Part shown: piece after piece, positions 11,341-21,924 of the stretch
Position numbering within the stretch: the stretch's first letter is position 1
Layout of the letters: each line of letters starts with the position of its first letter
Source of the DNA: Zonotrichia leucophrys gambelii
Lineage: Eukaryota > Chordata > Aves > Passeriformes > Passerellidae
DNA: 64,000 bases
Direction: 5' to 3'
NCBI RefSeq assembly: GCF_028769735.1
Contig: NC_088188.1
Coordinates: forward strand, 1,612,001-1,676,000
Notes under the pieces: generated by a model
Told to the model about the DNA's origin: nothing
The model's input: the letters and a program-made list of their open reading frames with translations, nothing else
The model's database searches: none
Program-made: the position numbers and the translations under genes

Positions 11341-11720
11341 AGAGTATAAATATTTCCCTGACAGCTGGTGGTGCCACGCAGCAGAAGGATTCATAAAGTT
11401 TACATGAACATCCTGTAAACAATTTGAACATAAAAAGCTCTAACAGCCCAATTGTGCTTCTGATCAAAGGCAAACTTCAATATACAGCACAAATGAAAAC
11501 TTCACCACTCTGGGACTCATTTCTCCCTTCAGGAAAAGCTGTTTTCCAAGGGTATGTAGGAGGGAGTTAACATAAATGAACCACACAGTCGTAGAAAGAG
11601 CTGCCTGCTCTGCAGCCTCAGATGTGTGTATTTAAATTATTGAGAGATAATGGAATTTAATTACGCTGAGAAGTCATGTTACAAAAATTCATGAACAAAC
11701 CCTGTACTTTGGCTGGGATT
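11341..11720. promoter_or_regulatory. candidate conserved non-coding element
   Basis: Repeat-free AT-rich block containing AGTATAAATATT, CATAAAGTTTACATG, TGTAAACAATTTG (forkhead-like TGTAAACA) and GGAATTTAATTACGC (homeodomain-like). The mix of motifs and lack of decay suggests constraint, judged by eye only. Confidence 0.3.
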
Positions 11721-14559
11721 AATGGTGCTGAGGTGAAACTCTCAGGGTGTGGGGCAGCTCTGTTCCTTCAGTGACACACAGAGCACGAGCAGCAATCCCA
11801 ACTGAAGGGCCATCCCACAGGGAGTGAGGGAGGGAGAGCAGGAGCTGCAGGTGGGGGATGCTCTCCTCTGCCAGCTCTTCCCCAGCTCATTTATTCAGGC
11901 ACTGACAGCTCCTTTGTCAAGCACCACCAAGGCCCAGACCCCTGGGTGCTCCCCTCCCTGCACAGCCACCTGGGTTCCCAAGGGAGCCATCTCCCTGGGT
12001 AATTTAACCATTGCAGGGTGTTCCTGCCAGAGCCAAGGAATGCAGGGCTCTGATCCACAAACAGGGACCTCTCCTTGAGGAGCTCCTGCTCTGGGAACCA
12101 AGCTCCATCCCTCCCAAATCCCCAGTCCTGCTGCACACCTCTGGGAGTGGTGGCAGCATGGAGGTGACAGGGATGACCCACAGCCCTGGGGGACCCCAAC
12201 ATCCACTGGCTGCCCCCCACAGCTCACAGGACCCTTCTAGACTCAGCAATGCACCCTTCCATTCAGCTCCAAAGGCAGCCAAGTCCTAAATGGGAGCTGA
12301 GAGACTTCTCCTCAAGGGGTTTTAGCAGCTCTTCTAGAGAGGGCTGGGGGGATTTCACTTGGCTCTGGATTTTTTAAATTCTTAGTGTCTGAGGAAGGGA
12401 CTGTTCCACATTACACATCCACACTAATCCATCACTCCCTGAGCCTGAGCACATCTTAAGCCTTGAAGTCCACAACGAAATGACAGAAAGGGGACAAAAT
12501 GTATATATGAGATGCAAAATGCTTCAGGATTTTTACCTGCTCTGTAGATAAATTACTTCTGTAATTTCTGCTGCTTCAGTTAGGAATAATACTAAAAAAA
12601 AATTTTTAAAAGGCAAGAAAAACCCAAGCAGTGTGTGAGACACGGGTGGCTGTGGGACACCCAAGAGGAGAGGCCACGGACACAGAGGGCTGGAGGCTGT
12701 CAGCCTGCCCAGCCCTCCCAGCCTGGCAGCTTTCATCATGATTTACCCAATGCAAATCTGACCTTTCTTACGAGTGACTTTTATTGCTTTTGGCAAAAGC
12801 AGCCGTGGACAACACAGTGGGGAAGAGCTGGCTTGGAAGCGAACAGCCTGAGCTGTGGAGAGGGAACTTGAACTCGGAATTTATCAAACTGACAGCCCCC
12901 GGGCACTCAGAGCTCCCCAGGGCTGCACTGAGAGCAGGAACAGCCCCCCCAGCCCCGGCAGAGAGCCCAGCACCTGCCTGCCAGCAATTACTGACATTAT
13001 CTCCAAACAGGGGAGCTTTTCTGAGCTTCTTTTCCTGATATTTTGTAGTCTGAATGCTAATCCCTTTGACAAAACTGTCCCCTATGCTTTTTCCGTTCTC
13101 TTTCCCCTTAATCTCTTTCTCCCAGTGGAAAAAAAGAAAAAAAAAGAGGGTAAGGAAAAAAAAAAGAAAATACCAGCCAGCCTAGTTTGGCCGCACCTGG
13201 ATTTGCATTGATTCCTCCCTTGTCATTCATGTTACCAACAGGAATTAGCATATGGCTTTAAGGGGAAACTCAGGAGGAGAAAAGAAAGATGCCATTTTGA
13301 TGGAAATAAGGGGCAAAGGAATAATCTACCATCAACTAAAAAGCTTATTTGTGTACGGTTTCCCAAGCAAAGCTTCGAAAAGCCCATGTTGATTTTAGGC
13401 TACACAAAGAAACCCTAATCCTTTCAAGGGAACTAAATCACCAAAGAAAAGTACCTCTGAAGAAAAGGCTCCCTGTCAAGCATGGGTATTCACATCCAAA
13501 GGGATGCCACGAATCAAGCTCCGTAAGTAAACAGCAATAAGAATGTGGGAAATGTGTTTGAGTAAAAAAAGAAAACCAAAGGAAGAGGAAGAGGGGCCTA
13601 CTCTTCATCAGTCACCTCCTGGGGAGGAGAGGAGCCCCTCACCCTGGTTACAGGCCTGCACCAGGAATGTGGATTCACCCGGCTTCTCCTGCCCTGGCCC
13701 AGCCCCAAGAAAGGGCTGCTCAAATGCCAAAGCTTTTTACAGCAAATTAGCAAAATAAAGATGCAGTCACATGTAGTTTGGGGGCCTGGGGTCACTCCAG
13801 ACACGAAGCTCTTCCTTTCTAATGGTTGTGCCACCTATTCTCAGCCTCCAGAGGGGTCTGGGGAACCTGTAAATGCCATTAATCACAAAGGACAAATCAG
13901 CTTGCCAACTGAGATAACCTGGTTAGACCACAGAAATAATCCAGACTACTTCCAGAGGATGCTAATACATGAAAAACAGGACTATGGATCCGTAATGCAA
14001 TTAAATCCAGGTATAATTCAATATGCAGCAGAAGCCTTCAGAAGCAGCAGCGGATCAGCATGGGAATCCCAAAGGTAACGGGGTCACATTCTGTCCCCAG
14101 TTAAACCATCCCAGCTTTGTGGAATTGAAAAGCACAGAGAAACACTGGAATGACTCACTGGACTGACAAACCAAACATGGGGAGAAGCACACAGGGCAAA
14201 CACTGAGCAAACCCACACCCGGCCAACAGAACACACCTGAATTTCAAACCAGTCAAATCTGCCTCTTGTAAGGCCAAGAGTGATCCAAACCCCATCAGAT
14301 AAAACCCAGGTTTACAGCCAGAAGCTCACCCTGCTCCAGGCACTTCCCATGTGCTGCCGGAGAAAAGCAGGACGCTGGGGTAAAAACCAGCCACGTTCTC
14401 AAGGCTTTGAATTATACTTGTTTGTGCAACTCACGCCTGGAGCTGCTCCCTCCACCCTCCTTGCAAAAACACCAACCAGATCAAAAAGGAGAATTACATA
14501 GAAAGGATCCCCAAAGCTTTCTAACAAGGGCCCAGCTCCACACGGCAGCTCACGGGCGC
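11721..14559. other. non-coding stretch with A-rich tracts
   Basis: GC-moderate up to 12300, then mixed. There is an A-rich run at 13129-13170. A minus-strand donor-like CAG|GTAAAA lies at 12537/12536 without a convincing upstream acceptor. The segment 13860-14080 is repeat-free with AATCACAAAGG (TCF-like) and may be constrained. No exon or RNA gene supported. Confidence 0.4.
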
Positions 14560-15060
14560 TGATTTAGGGCAAGCTTTCCCTTAATGTGCTGTTATATCAT
14601 TAGCAGCTCTGTCTTTGGATTGCTGTTTGGAAGAAATTAATGGGATACTGAATATTTAAATGTGGCCCTCTCTATCATTTATTAACTCCACAGAAAGCAC
14701 ACAGCACAGTAAGCCATGGTTTATGACTATTATCCTGTGAATACTAAACGTTGGCTGGTTATTACTGTCAGCAGTGCAAATTGGCTATTCATAATTCCAC
14801 GTCTATCATGGAGCTGATGAGTAACAATCAAGTTAAAACATTTTGAAAACTCTTACAGTTATTTAAATGAGCTTAAATTAAAGCCATTTGTAAAATAAAC
14901 TATTCCCTAATATTGTTATTTAAATTAATTCTGACCTGGCAGGCAATGCATTATTTAAAGCCTATATTTTATATTAAGCAAAGCAATTACCAAGCATACA
15001 GAACACGTCTGAAACCCAGAGAAACATAAAAAGCACTAACAAGCTGATTGCGACATTTCT
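14560..15060. promoter_or_regulatory. candidate conserved non-coding element
   Basis: A 500-bp repeat-free AT-rich block about 100 bp downstream (in gene direction) of the AUTS2-family exon. It carries several homeodomain or POU-like cores (GAAATTAATGG, CAAATTGGCTATTCATAATT, TTATTTAAATTAATTCTG) and a GCTGTTATATCATTAGC segment. Its position beside the exon and its composition suggest an intronic enhancer. An alignment to other birds or to mammals would decide. Confidence 0.4.
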
Positions 15061-15163
15061 GCAAGACAAGTTACATTTCATCTCCCATTGAAATTGCCAT
15101 GAAAAGAAACGTGTGGGGAAAAAAGGAAAATAAATCTGTTTGGGATGTGAATTGCAACCTTAC

Positions 15164-15212
15164 CTTTATTTGTGACAGCGTTGAACAGTTTCTCAGAGCT
15201 GGCATCAGATGC
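15164..15212 (-). CDS. internal coding exon of an AUTS2-family gene (FBRSL1 or AUTS2)
   Basis: A 49-nt exon. Read in phase 0 it gives ASDASSEKLFNAVTNK plus the first base of a split codon (G). Upstream on the minus strand is a polypyrimidine tract of about 35 nt ending TTGGTCTTTCAG, with a possible branch site TGTAAC near 15250; downstream is the donor AAAG|GTAAGG at 15164/15163. From memory, AUTS2 has an exon of almost this sequence (ASDASSEKLFN followed by TVIVNK) starting in phase 0 after a Lys codon. FBRSL1 has a related one ending in a Thr-x-Lys-Gly pattern, which the A-V-T-N-K(G) end here resembles slightly more. AUTS2-family proteins are nuclear regulators that join variant PRC1 complexes and act in neural gene expression; no domain of that function lies in these 16 residues. 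The preceding exon (acidic, Asp-Ser rich) and the following one were not found, so both introns are long. Paralogue not settled. Confidence 0.72.
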
Positions 15213-15250
15213 CTGAAAGACCAATAAAAAAAGAAGAAAAAAAAAGAAGT
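15213..15250 (-). promoter_or_regulatory. splice acceptor with long polypyrimidine tract
   Basis: On the minus strand almost every base from about 15250 down to 15218 is C or T, ending in TCTTTCAG at 15220-15213. The tract is unusually long and clean, which supports the 49-nt exon being real, since very short exons tend to rely on strong sites. Confidence 0.75.
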
Positions 15251-18200
15251 TACATTTTCTAGCAGTGATAGATTTCCAAGGCACGGGGTATTTATGCACA
15301 GGCAGAGGTGTGTATATTTTAGGGAAACAAATCAGGAGACAAAACCAGGGGCGCTGGAAGCGGCGGCTCCGAGGCCGTGTCCATGAGGTGGTGCTGTTTG
15401 GCTGTGCTTCGCCGCCCTGCAGTGCAGATATTTCTTTGGAAAGATTCTATTTCATAAAGAAATGGGGTTTTTCTTCAACATTAGCTGCACAGACAGTGTA
15501 TCTTTGTACTGCCATTATCCGATACATTCCGACATTGATTCTGCGATGCAGAAGAGTCACGGTTTCCAACCAGACAGCCCAGCCTCAGGAATTTCCAGAA
15601 CTGCAGATTTCTTAATTAATTTTTAAAGTATTTTTGGGATCCCTGCTGTGTGAACATTTGATTTTTACCACCTTCAAAGCAGCGTTGATAACTTAGGTTA
15701 GTAATTTCATAAATTGCTGTTGCAAACTCTTTGAAAAAGAAAGAGTGTCAGGATCAGTGAATATTTCCACGTCAGCTTTGCCTTCCTCAGAATAACTGCT
15801 TCTTGACACCTCACTGTGTAAACTAATAAACCTTTTCTTTTTCATCAAGCCACCTTTATCCAGGGAGGTTTTTCCCCCTAATATTGTGTTAGTAGCTTGT
15901 CTATTCCTGCTGTTTCTATGCCAGGGTGCCAGCTCAGCTCTCTACCCATTTAAAAAGCTTTATTTCAGTTTCACACAAAACCATTCATCTCCCCCTTTCA
16001 GAAATTCCAACGGCACAAAACCAGGCAGGGAAGGAACACTGAAAATGTTCATTTTGCAAACACCCTGAAACCAAAAGCACCAAACACTCAGTTTCTGCTG
16101 TTGTGTGCTGCTGTGTTTGGGCACAAACACACACAAAACACACACAGGCAGCTACAGCTCAAACTTCTCCCACAAAAAGCACCCAAAAAAGCACAGAGCT
16201 GTTCAATTTTGAAAGCAGCCCTACTGAGAACCAGGCTGCTCTTGGAAAATACAGGGAAAACGCGCTCAGGAGCAGAACACCGCAAACAGGGTTAAAATGT
16301 AACACTTGAGAAACATTTTCATTTTTCCCTAGAAACTGTTTTCTTGCTGGATTCAGGAACAATAATTGAAAACACTGGAAAGCAGGCTATGGGTTTTTTT
16401 GTGAAAGGGAAGGAATTTCTCAATTCAAAACCAGATAAAAATCACCAGACAATCAACAAATATGTTCGCTATCTTGACTGCACTAAAAACTTGGATGTGA
16501 AACTCCCGATAAATGAGTGAGACATGGCTCAGACCGTGCATTACAGTGTAGGAATATACTGAAAAAATTTGTTTGCCCTCAAGTTAGTGACAGACAAGAT
16601 TTCTATGATTAATTATTAAAAATAGCTGTATTTTTTTTCAGACTTCGAGACAAATTTTACAAGATTACTGCTGGCTTATTTGAAAGCTGAGCTGGTGCAA
16701 TTTCGCCTCAACTAAATACCTTGTAAACACTGGATTTATTACCCAATGATGGATTTATTAAGCAGTGACGACTTTCTCTAAATTAATGAAAATATGTGAA
16801 TAATGCACAAATTGAAGAGATCAAGAGGGCCATGTGCTTTAAAGAGCAGCCCAATGTTACTCCAACAAGAGGCTCAATGCTTTCCTACCCTTGCCAATCA
16901 GCCTGCTTAAAAAGAATCTTTCCCAGTGAATTTCAGCTGTTGTTGTCTTCTCAAATGCAGCTTTTCTCTGAAGTCAAAACTCACTGAACCAGTCCTTCTT
17001 TTTAGAAAGAAAATCCAATTTTAAAAACCGAACAAACTTCTTACAGTTTCAGCTATTACTTTATTTTACTGTTTCAAAACCGAACAGCACAGGGAAGCTC
17101 CACGGTTGATTTTCCTAAGCTACAAAGAGGAAAACATCTTTTTTAAGAAGTGTGCTTTAATGCCAAGCATAAACCAAGAGACTGTTTTTGAAGCCATGGT
17201 TTTTCAGGTGCAATCTTTTCCTGTGATATCGCACACCCCAGTGACAAACAGGGCTGTGCCACCTGGAAGGGGCACACCTCGAACAAAACGCAGCCTGCCC
17301 GGGGACTGCTCCGGAGCAACCTGGCAGATCATTATCCACGTAACATACATCTAAAAAAGGAATTGTTTTACAAAGAAAAAGCTCGTCCAAGAGTGAAGCT
17401 CATTTTGCATTACTGACCACACACAACTGAATGGAAGAGCAACTTGAAACAACCACGCTGAGATACCGAGAAAATAACCCAAACGCTGGCTGGAGCGGTG
17501 AGATGAACTTGGCCTGCCGGTTTCCTCACACAAAAATTGGATTTTAAATACAAAATAGCAATTAGGGTGATGTACCGGTGATACAGAGGCGAACACGCAG
17601 TGTATCAATTTCCATACAACTATTATTTTCCCACAGCTAGGCAGTTACACCACGCAACAACACTAAAGGAACTAAAAACCCAACTGATTCAAAAATCTGC
17701 AACAACTCAGCACTACCCCCGACGGGTGAAATTCGGTGCCTGTGCAGTGCTGACTAAACCCCGCTCCGCACTGACAGGGATCGGCGCAGACAACAAAGTG
17801 CCTTTATGTGCACGCTGGTGCGATGTGGCCGAACGTGGATGCTCCCGCGGCGGCGAGGAGCTCGGCTCTCCCTTCCCTTCCACCAACAACTCTTCCTTCG
17901 CTCCCCTTTATCCCGATCTTCCAGGTCTCACTGGAGCAGCTGATGAGCACTGTCTGCTGGCACCGTGACATTTGGGGACAGCACCGGGTTATCCGAGGCG
18001 CTGTGCCCGAGGAGCCCCCTCGGTTCCTCCTGCACGGAGCCGGAGCTGCTGACACACAGTTCCCTTCCTCGCACTCGGGCCGTTTTCCCTTACAAATCCC
18101 CTTGTTACCAAGCGCAGCTTAATCCTTTTCACCGCGAAATGAAACAACTCAGCAATCCCTGGGCTTAAAGACAAAAAAAAAAAAACCAACCAACCACACA

Positions 18201-18279
18201 GAAAAAAAATGACCCAAAGAGTATTTTTCCCTCACCAAGGAATGCGCTGCCGTTCGAGGGGATGAATGACTAAAATATT
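15251..18279. other. intron between CpG island and exon; AT-rich, no repeat
   Basis: Three kilobases with no CR1 or LTR. AT-rich blocks at 15600-15760 and 16540-16800 (homeodomain-like TTAATTATTAA at 16609) may be constrained. Composition rises in GC and CpG from about 17700 towards the island. Open frames are short and not splice-linked. In the transcript model here this is the intron 15213-18466 of a minus-strand transcript starting in the island. Confidence 0.45.
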
Positions 18280-19510
18280 TCCTGTCCAGACAGCGCAGCC
18301 TGACTCACTGCTGGCACGGCACGGCCGCGGCACTTGCACCGGCCCCGCACCTGCCCGCGGAGCCAGCGCGGCCCCGCCGCCCCCTCCGCCCGGCCCGTCC
18401 GGGCTGCCCGGGCCCGGGGCGCTCCCTCCCGCCGCAGGAGCCGCAGCGAGCCCGGCCCGTGGTTACCTGCTGTCCGGGGGCTCCGCGGGGCGGCCGGCCC
18501 GCGGCTCATGGCGGTGCGGGAGGGACGGGCGAGTGCGGCAACTCCGATCCAGCGCGGCTCTCAGCGTCCCGCGGCCAAACCCCAACTAATCCTGCGCGGG
18601 GAAGCGACTCCGCGGGCCGGCCGCGCGGGCCGCCGGGCGGGCATCCTCGCCGGGCCGCCGACCCCTTCCCCGCTCCCGCAAGATGGTTCCCGGCAGGAGC
18701 GAGCGGAGCGCGGCGTGCGGGGAGCGCGGAGCGGGCGCTACAGAAGCGGCAGCAGGACAAAGAAAACCATGTGCGGCGGCGGCGGCCGGGGACAGCGGCG
18801 GCACCTCCGGGTGCGGGGCGGTGCGGGGCGGTGCGGCCGCGGCGCCTCCTCCCTCCCTCCGCGGCTCCAGCGCCGGCGGCTGCGCGTCCCTTCCTTCGCG
18901 CGGCTTTTTGGGTTCTCTTCCGCTGTTTGCCGGGGCGTTTGAGGGGCTGATTGGTTTTGTTTTGGTTAAAAAGTCATGCCCGTCCTCTCCCGAGCCAAAG
19001 CGGGCTCCCGCCGGGCGCCGTCCCTCCCGTCGCGGCCGCGCTCAGGTGAATTCCATGGGGGAGAGGCAGCGGCCCGGCCCCGGCTCCTCCGGCCCCGGCG
19101 AAACAGCCTCGCAAGCCTGTAATCCCCGCGGGGCTCCGCTCCGCTGTGCTCAGCTCTGCTCCGCCCGGCCCGGCTGCAGGCGCCAGCCGGACCCCTCTCC
19201 CGCCCGGCTCCGCTCCGCACTGCGCGCCGCTCCCGGAGCCGCCGCCGCCGCCCGCCGGCTCCGCCCTCCGCCGGCCCCGCCCCGCGCTCCGCCGGGGTCC
19301 CCGCGGCGGGGGCGGCCCGGCCGGGCGGGGGAGGCTCCGCGGGAGCCGCGCTCCCTCCGCCAGCCCCGGCCCCAGCAGCCCGCGGAGCTGCGCCGAGCCT
19401 CCGACAGCGGCTCCTCCGCTGCACCCGGCGCGGTGCGAGCAACCCGCGGAGCCGGACAGTCCCCCCTGCCCCGGGATGGCGGCACACGCACACGAGCATC
19501 GGTCGCGATA
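18280..19510. promoter_or_regulatory. CpG island, candidate internal promoter
   Basis: About 1.2 kb of very GC-rich DNA with dense CpG and scattered GC-box cores (CCCGCC, GGGCGG). Promoter-type motifs include an inverted CCAAT box (CTGATTGG at 18947-18954), an ETS-like CTTCCG at 18918 and a YY1-like CAAGATGG at 18679-18686. A minus-strand splice donor lies at its left end (18467/18466), so transcription towards the AUTS2-family exon is likely; a weaker plus-strand donor CTCAG|GTGAAT at 19045/19046 leaves room for divergent transcription. Start sites cannot be fixed from sequence alone. Confidence 0.8.
18467..18900 (-). other. candidate first exon in CpG island (5' border uncertain)
   Basis: The 3' border is the donor GGACAGCAG|GTAACC at 18467/18466. 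The only nearby ATG in good context (CACCGCCATGA) begins at 18509 and would give MSRGPAAPRSPRTA plus one base before the donor. Joined to the exon at 15212 that frame meets TGA after two more codons (Gly, Ile). The frame that would continue into ASDASSEK meets a TGA overlapping the same ATG and has no ATG after it. So either the exon is untranslated here, it joins a different exon, or translation starts further down. The 5' border at 18900 is a guess from the position of the CCAAT box. Confidence 0.45.
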
Positions 19511-21784
19511 GCTACACGAACATCACTCGCTAGAGCTCCGCGGGATGAAAACACGATCGAAAGCATCGTATTGCATTTAGCAATTTTTTGGTTTTAACGG
19601 AAATTTAATTTTCTTTCTATTTATTTATTTCTTTTTTTTCTTTGAAGCGGGAAAAGCCAGTGTGCCCAGCTGCAGGCAGGGTGACCTGCTGGGGACCCCG
19701 GCTGATCTCTGAGCTTTGCCTTCTCTCTGAGCCCCCCGTCCAGACACTCGCCTGACTACTTCCAGCACTGAACATTATTGTCAACGGGCAGTGGATTTCC
19801 CGCTCGCTGCAGGTTCTCCTTAAGTGCAGCACACCATTAGTAATGGCCACCGCGAAAATAAACGCACAGATACGTGATGATATAAATGATTATTCACTGA
19901 AGCACAGCACTCGGAGCCAAATGATGTTTCCTGGGAAGATGAGAGGCAGTTATGCACATTGGCACAGTAGCTGCATACGGTGAGATGTTTCCTGGGAAAG
20001 AGATAGGTGCTAAGAGGGGATTTACGGGCTTGCAAGACCATGCCCAGGGAGTGTTTTCAAGATTTCAAACCTGGAAATGGGTTTCAATCCCATACCGGGC
20101 TAGGAGTGCTAATGGAATTAAACTCCCGTGGGTTCCACTTGAATTTGAGCTAAATCCTCAGAAACAAGGTTGACAAGTCCTATTCACTCCAACTCCTGTG
20201 GCAGAGCTCAGCCTGGAGGAGGTGATTCTCCTAAGGAAAAGATGGGAACTACCTTTACCAGCCAGAAAACGAGTGCAGAGCAAGAGCTGTGTGTGCCTGC
20301 TCAGCCTTACCTGAGCCAGGATTATAGTTATGTGCCCAAAATCCAACAGCAGCTTGCAAAGATTCATGTATGTCCTGGCTCTCAGCTCCAAGCTCACCTC
20401 GGGACATGGAGTGATGAGGGACTGCCCTTCTCCTGGCCCCAGAGCATCCAGGTGGCTCTGAGCTCTCCCCAGCAGTGACAGGGTGCAGGGGCTGCAGTGA
20501 CTCTGGTGGCCCTGAGCAAATCCCACAGCATGAGAGGGGAAGGGGGAATCAGGATCTGAGTGTTCACACCAGAGCCAGGAAGGGGGAATCAGGATCTGAC
20601 TCTCCACACAAGCACCAGTGCCATAATTAAGAAAGAACGCCTACCAGTTACCCGTGTAGAACTACAGGATTTTATGGAAATATTTCCCCTTCATTCCTCA
20701 TTCCATCACCATATGATCCATTTAAAAATCCATTTAAGTTTTCCCCTTCAGTGGCTTCTCCAAGATTCTTATCTGAGGTGCAGTCCCACTGGCTGTGGTG
20801 GTTTCTGCTGGGACAGTGGGGTGGGAAGATGTACAAATAGCAATAATGCCTCACAGGAGATGAGCACAGCCAGCACAACTCCAGAGTCACAGCAGGGCCA
20901 CAGACACCACTGTGCTTTCGTGCCACGGCTGATCCAGGGTGGGAACACTTTGGTGAAACTGGGACAAGTGGTCTACAGTGGAAAATTCAAGAATTGTGGC
21001 CAACCTCAGATCCTGGTATGGCAATTACCAATAAGCTCTCCAGGACTGTCCAGCTGAGTAGGTTATCCCCACATTTCCACACCAAAACTGAGCATGGGTT
21101 TTGGCTGCTAAATTTTCACAGGTTTTGGCATCTAATGAATATGTATTTGCATCTAATAAATATATACTGCAAAGATAACTCTGTGCTGTCAGAGAGGTGG
21201 TTTTCATTTCAAAATAGAAATGGCTCCAGGTCCGGTCTCTGGAATCAAGAGTGGGCAGTGGCCAAAAGCCATTGCAGCCCATTGGCCATGGGTATTGCTG
21301 GAGTGCAGATTCCAGTCCCACCAAAATTAAATTGATAAGGGCATTAGGCTGACAGAGTGTTCTCTGCACTATCAGCACTTGGGGACTCCATGGACCGAGG
21401 TGAATGAGCAATTAAATGCACAGAACCAAGGTGTGGCAGCTCATTTTCTGTGAGCACCTTGGTCAAGACTTTCCACATCCTGACATGGTAAGAACGGATC
21501 TAATTAAAGCCCAGGTTCCTCACAACACTTTAATTTGATACATTTAGCCTGGATTAAACAACAGGCTTGTCTGTACTGGATTTTTCCAATGTTAACCACA
21601 TGCCACACCTGAAATCTCAGCACACACAGAATCAGAAATGCATTTACCTGCTCATCTCCCCGGGGCTGTGAGGGTTTATTGGCAGGGCTCTGGGCCTCAT
21701 TATGTTCATTATTCATGCCTTAGAGATAAATTGAGGACCTCTGTTTTCCTGCTACAAAATTACACATGGACAAAATGCATTGTG
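19511..21784. other. non-coding stretch upstream of the CpG island
   Basis: Falls quickly from island to AT-rich composition (TTTATTTATTTATTTC near 19613). A small direct repeat is listed separately. The rest is single copy with overlapping short open frames; no exon supported. Confidence 0.4.
20538..20617. repeat. two 40-bp direct repeats
   Basis: A 22-bp string beginning GGAAGGGGGAATCAGG is repeated exactly at 20538-20559 and 20578-20599. The following 18 bases are similar but diverged (TGTTCACACC versus TCTCCACACA). Confidence 0.85.
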
Positions 21785-21924
21785 CAATTCTGAATGAGAA
21801 ATTTGGAGTTCACAAATTCACTCAAAGCCAAATTAAATCAAAGGGACCCCTCCTCAATTCTGAATGAGAAATTTGGAGTTCAGAAATTCACTCAAAGCCA
21901 AATTAAATCAAAGGGACCCCTCCT
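21785..21924. repeat. 70-bp tandem duplication
   Basis: Two head-to-tail copies of a 70-bp AT-rich unit starting CAATTCTGAATGAGAAATTT at 21785 and 21855. They differ by one base (CACAAATT versus CAGAAATT), so the duplication is recent or homogenised. The unit matches no repeat that I know. Confidence 0.97.

Noticed and set aside
18683..19597. 304-codon plus-strand open frame in the first CpG island
   Set aside because: Composition is Ala/Arg/Gly/Pro-rich as expected from stop-poor GC-rich DNA. Long open frames on the other strand cover the same bases, and no domain is visible.
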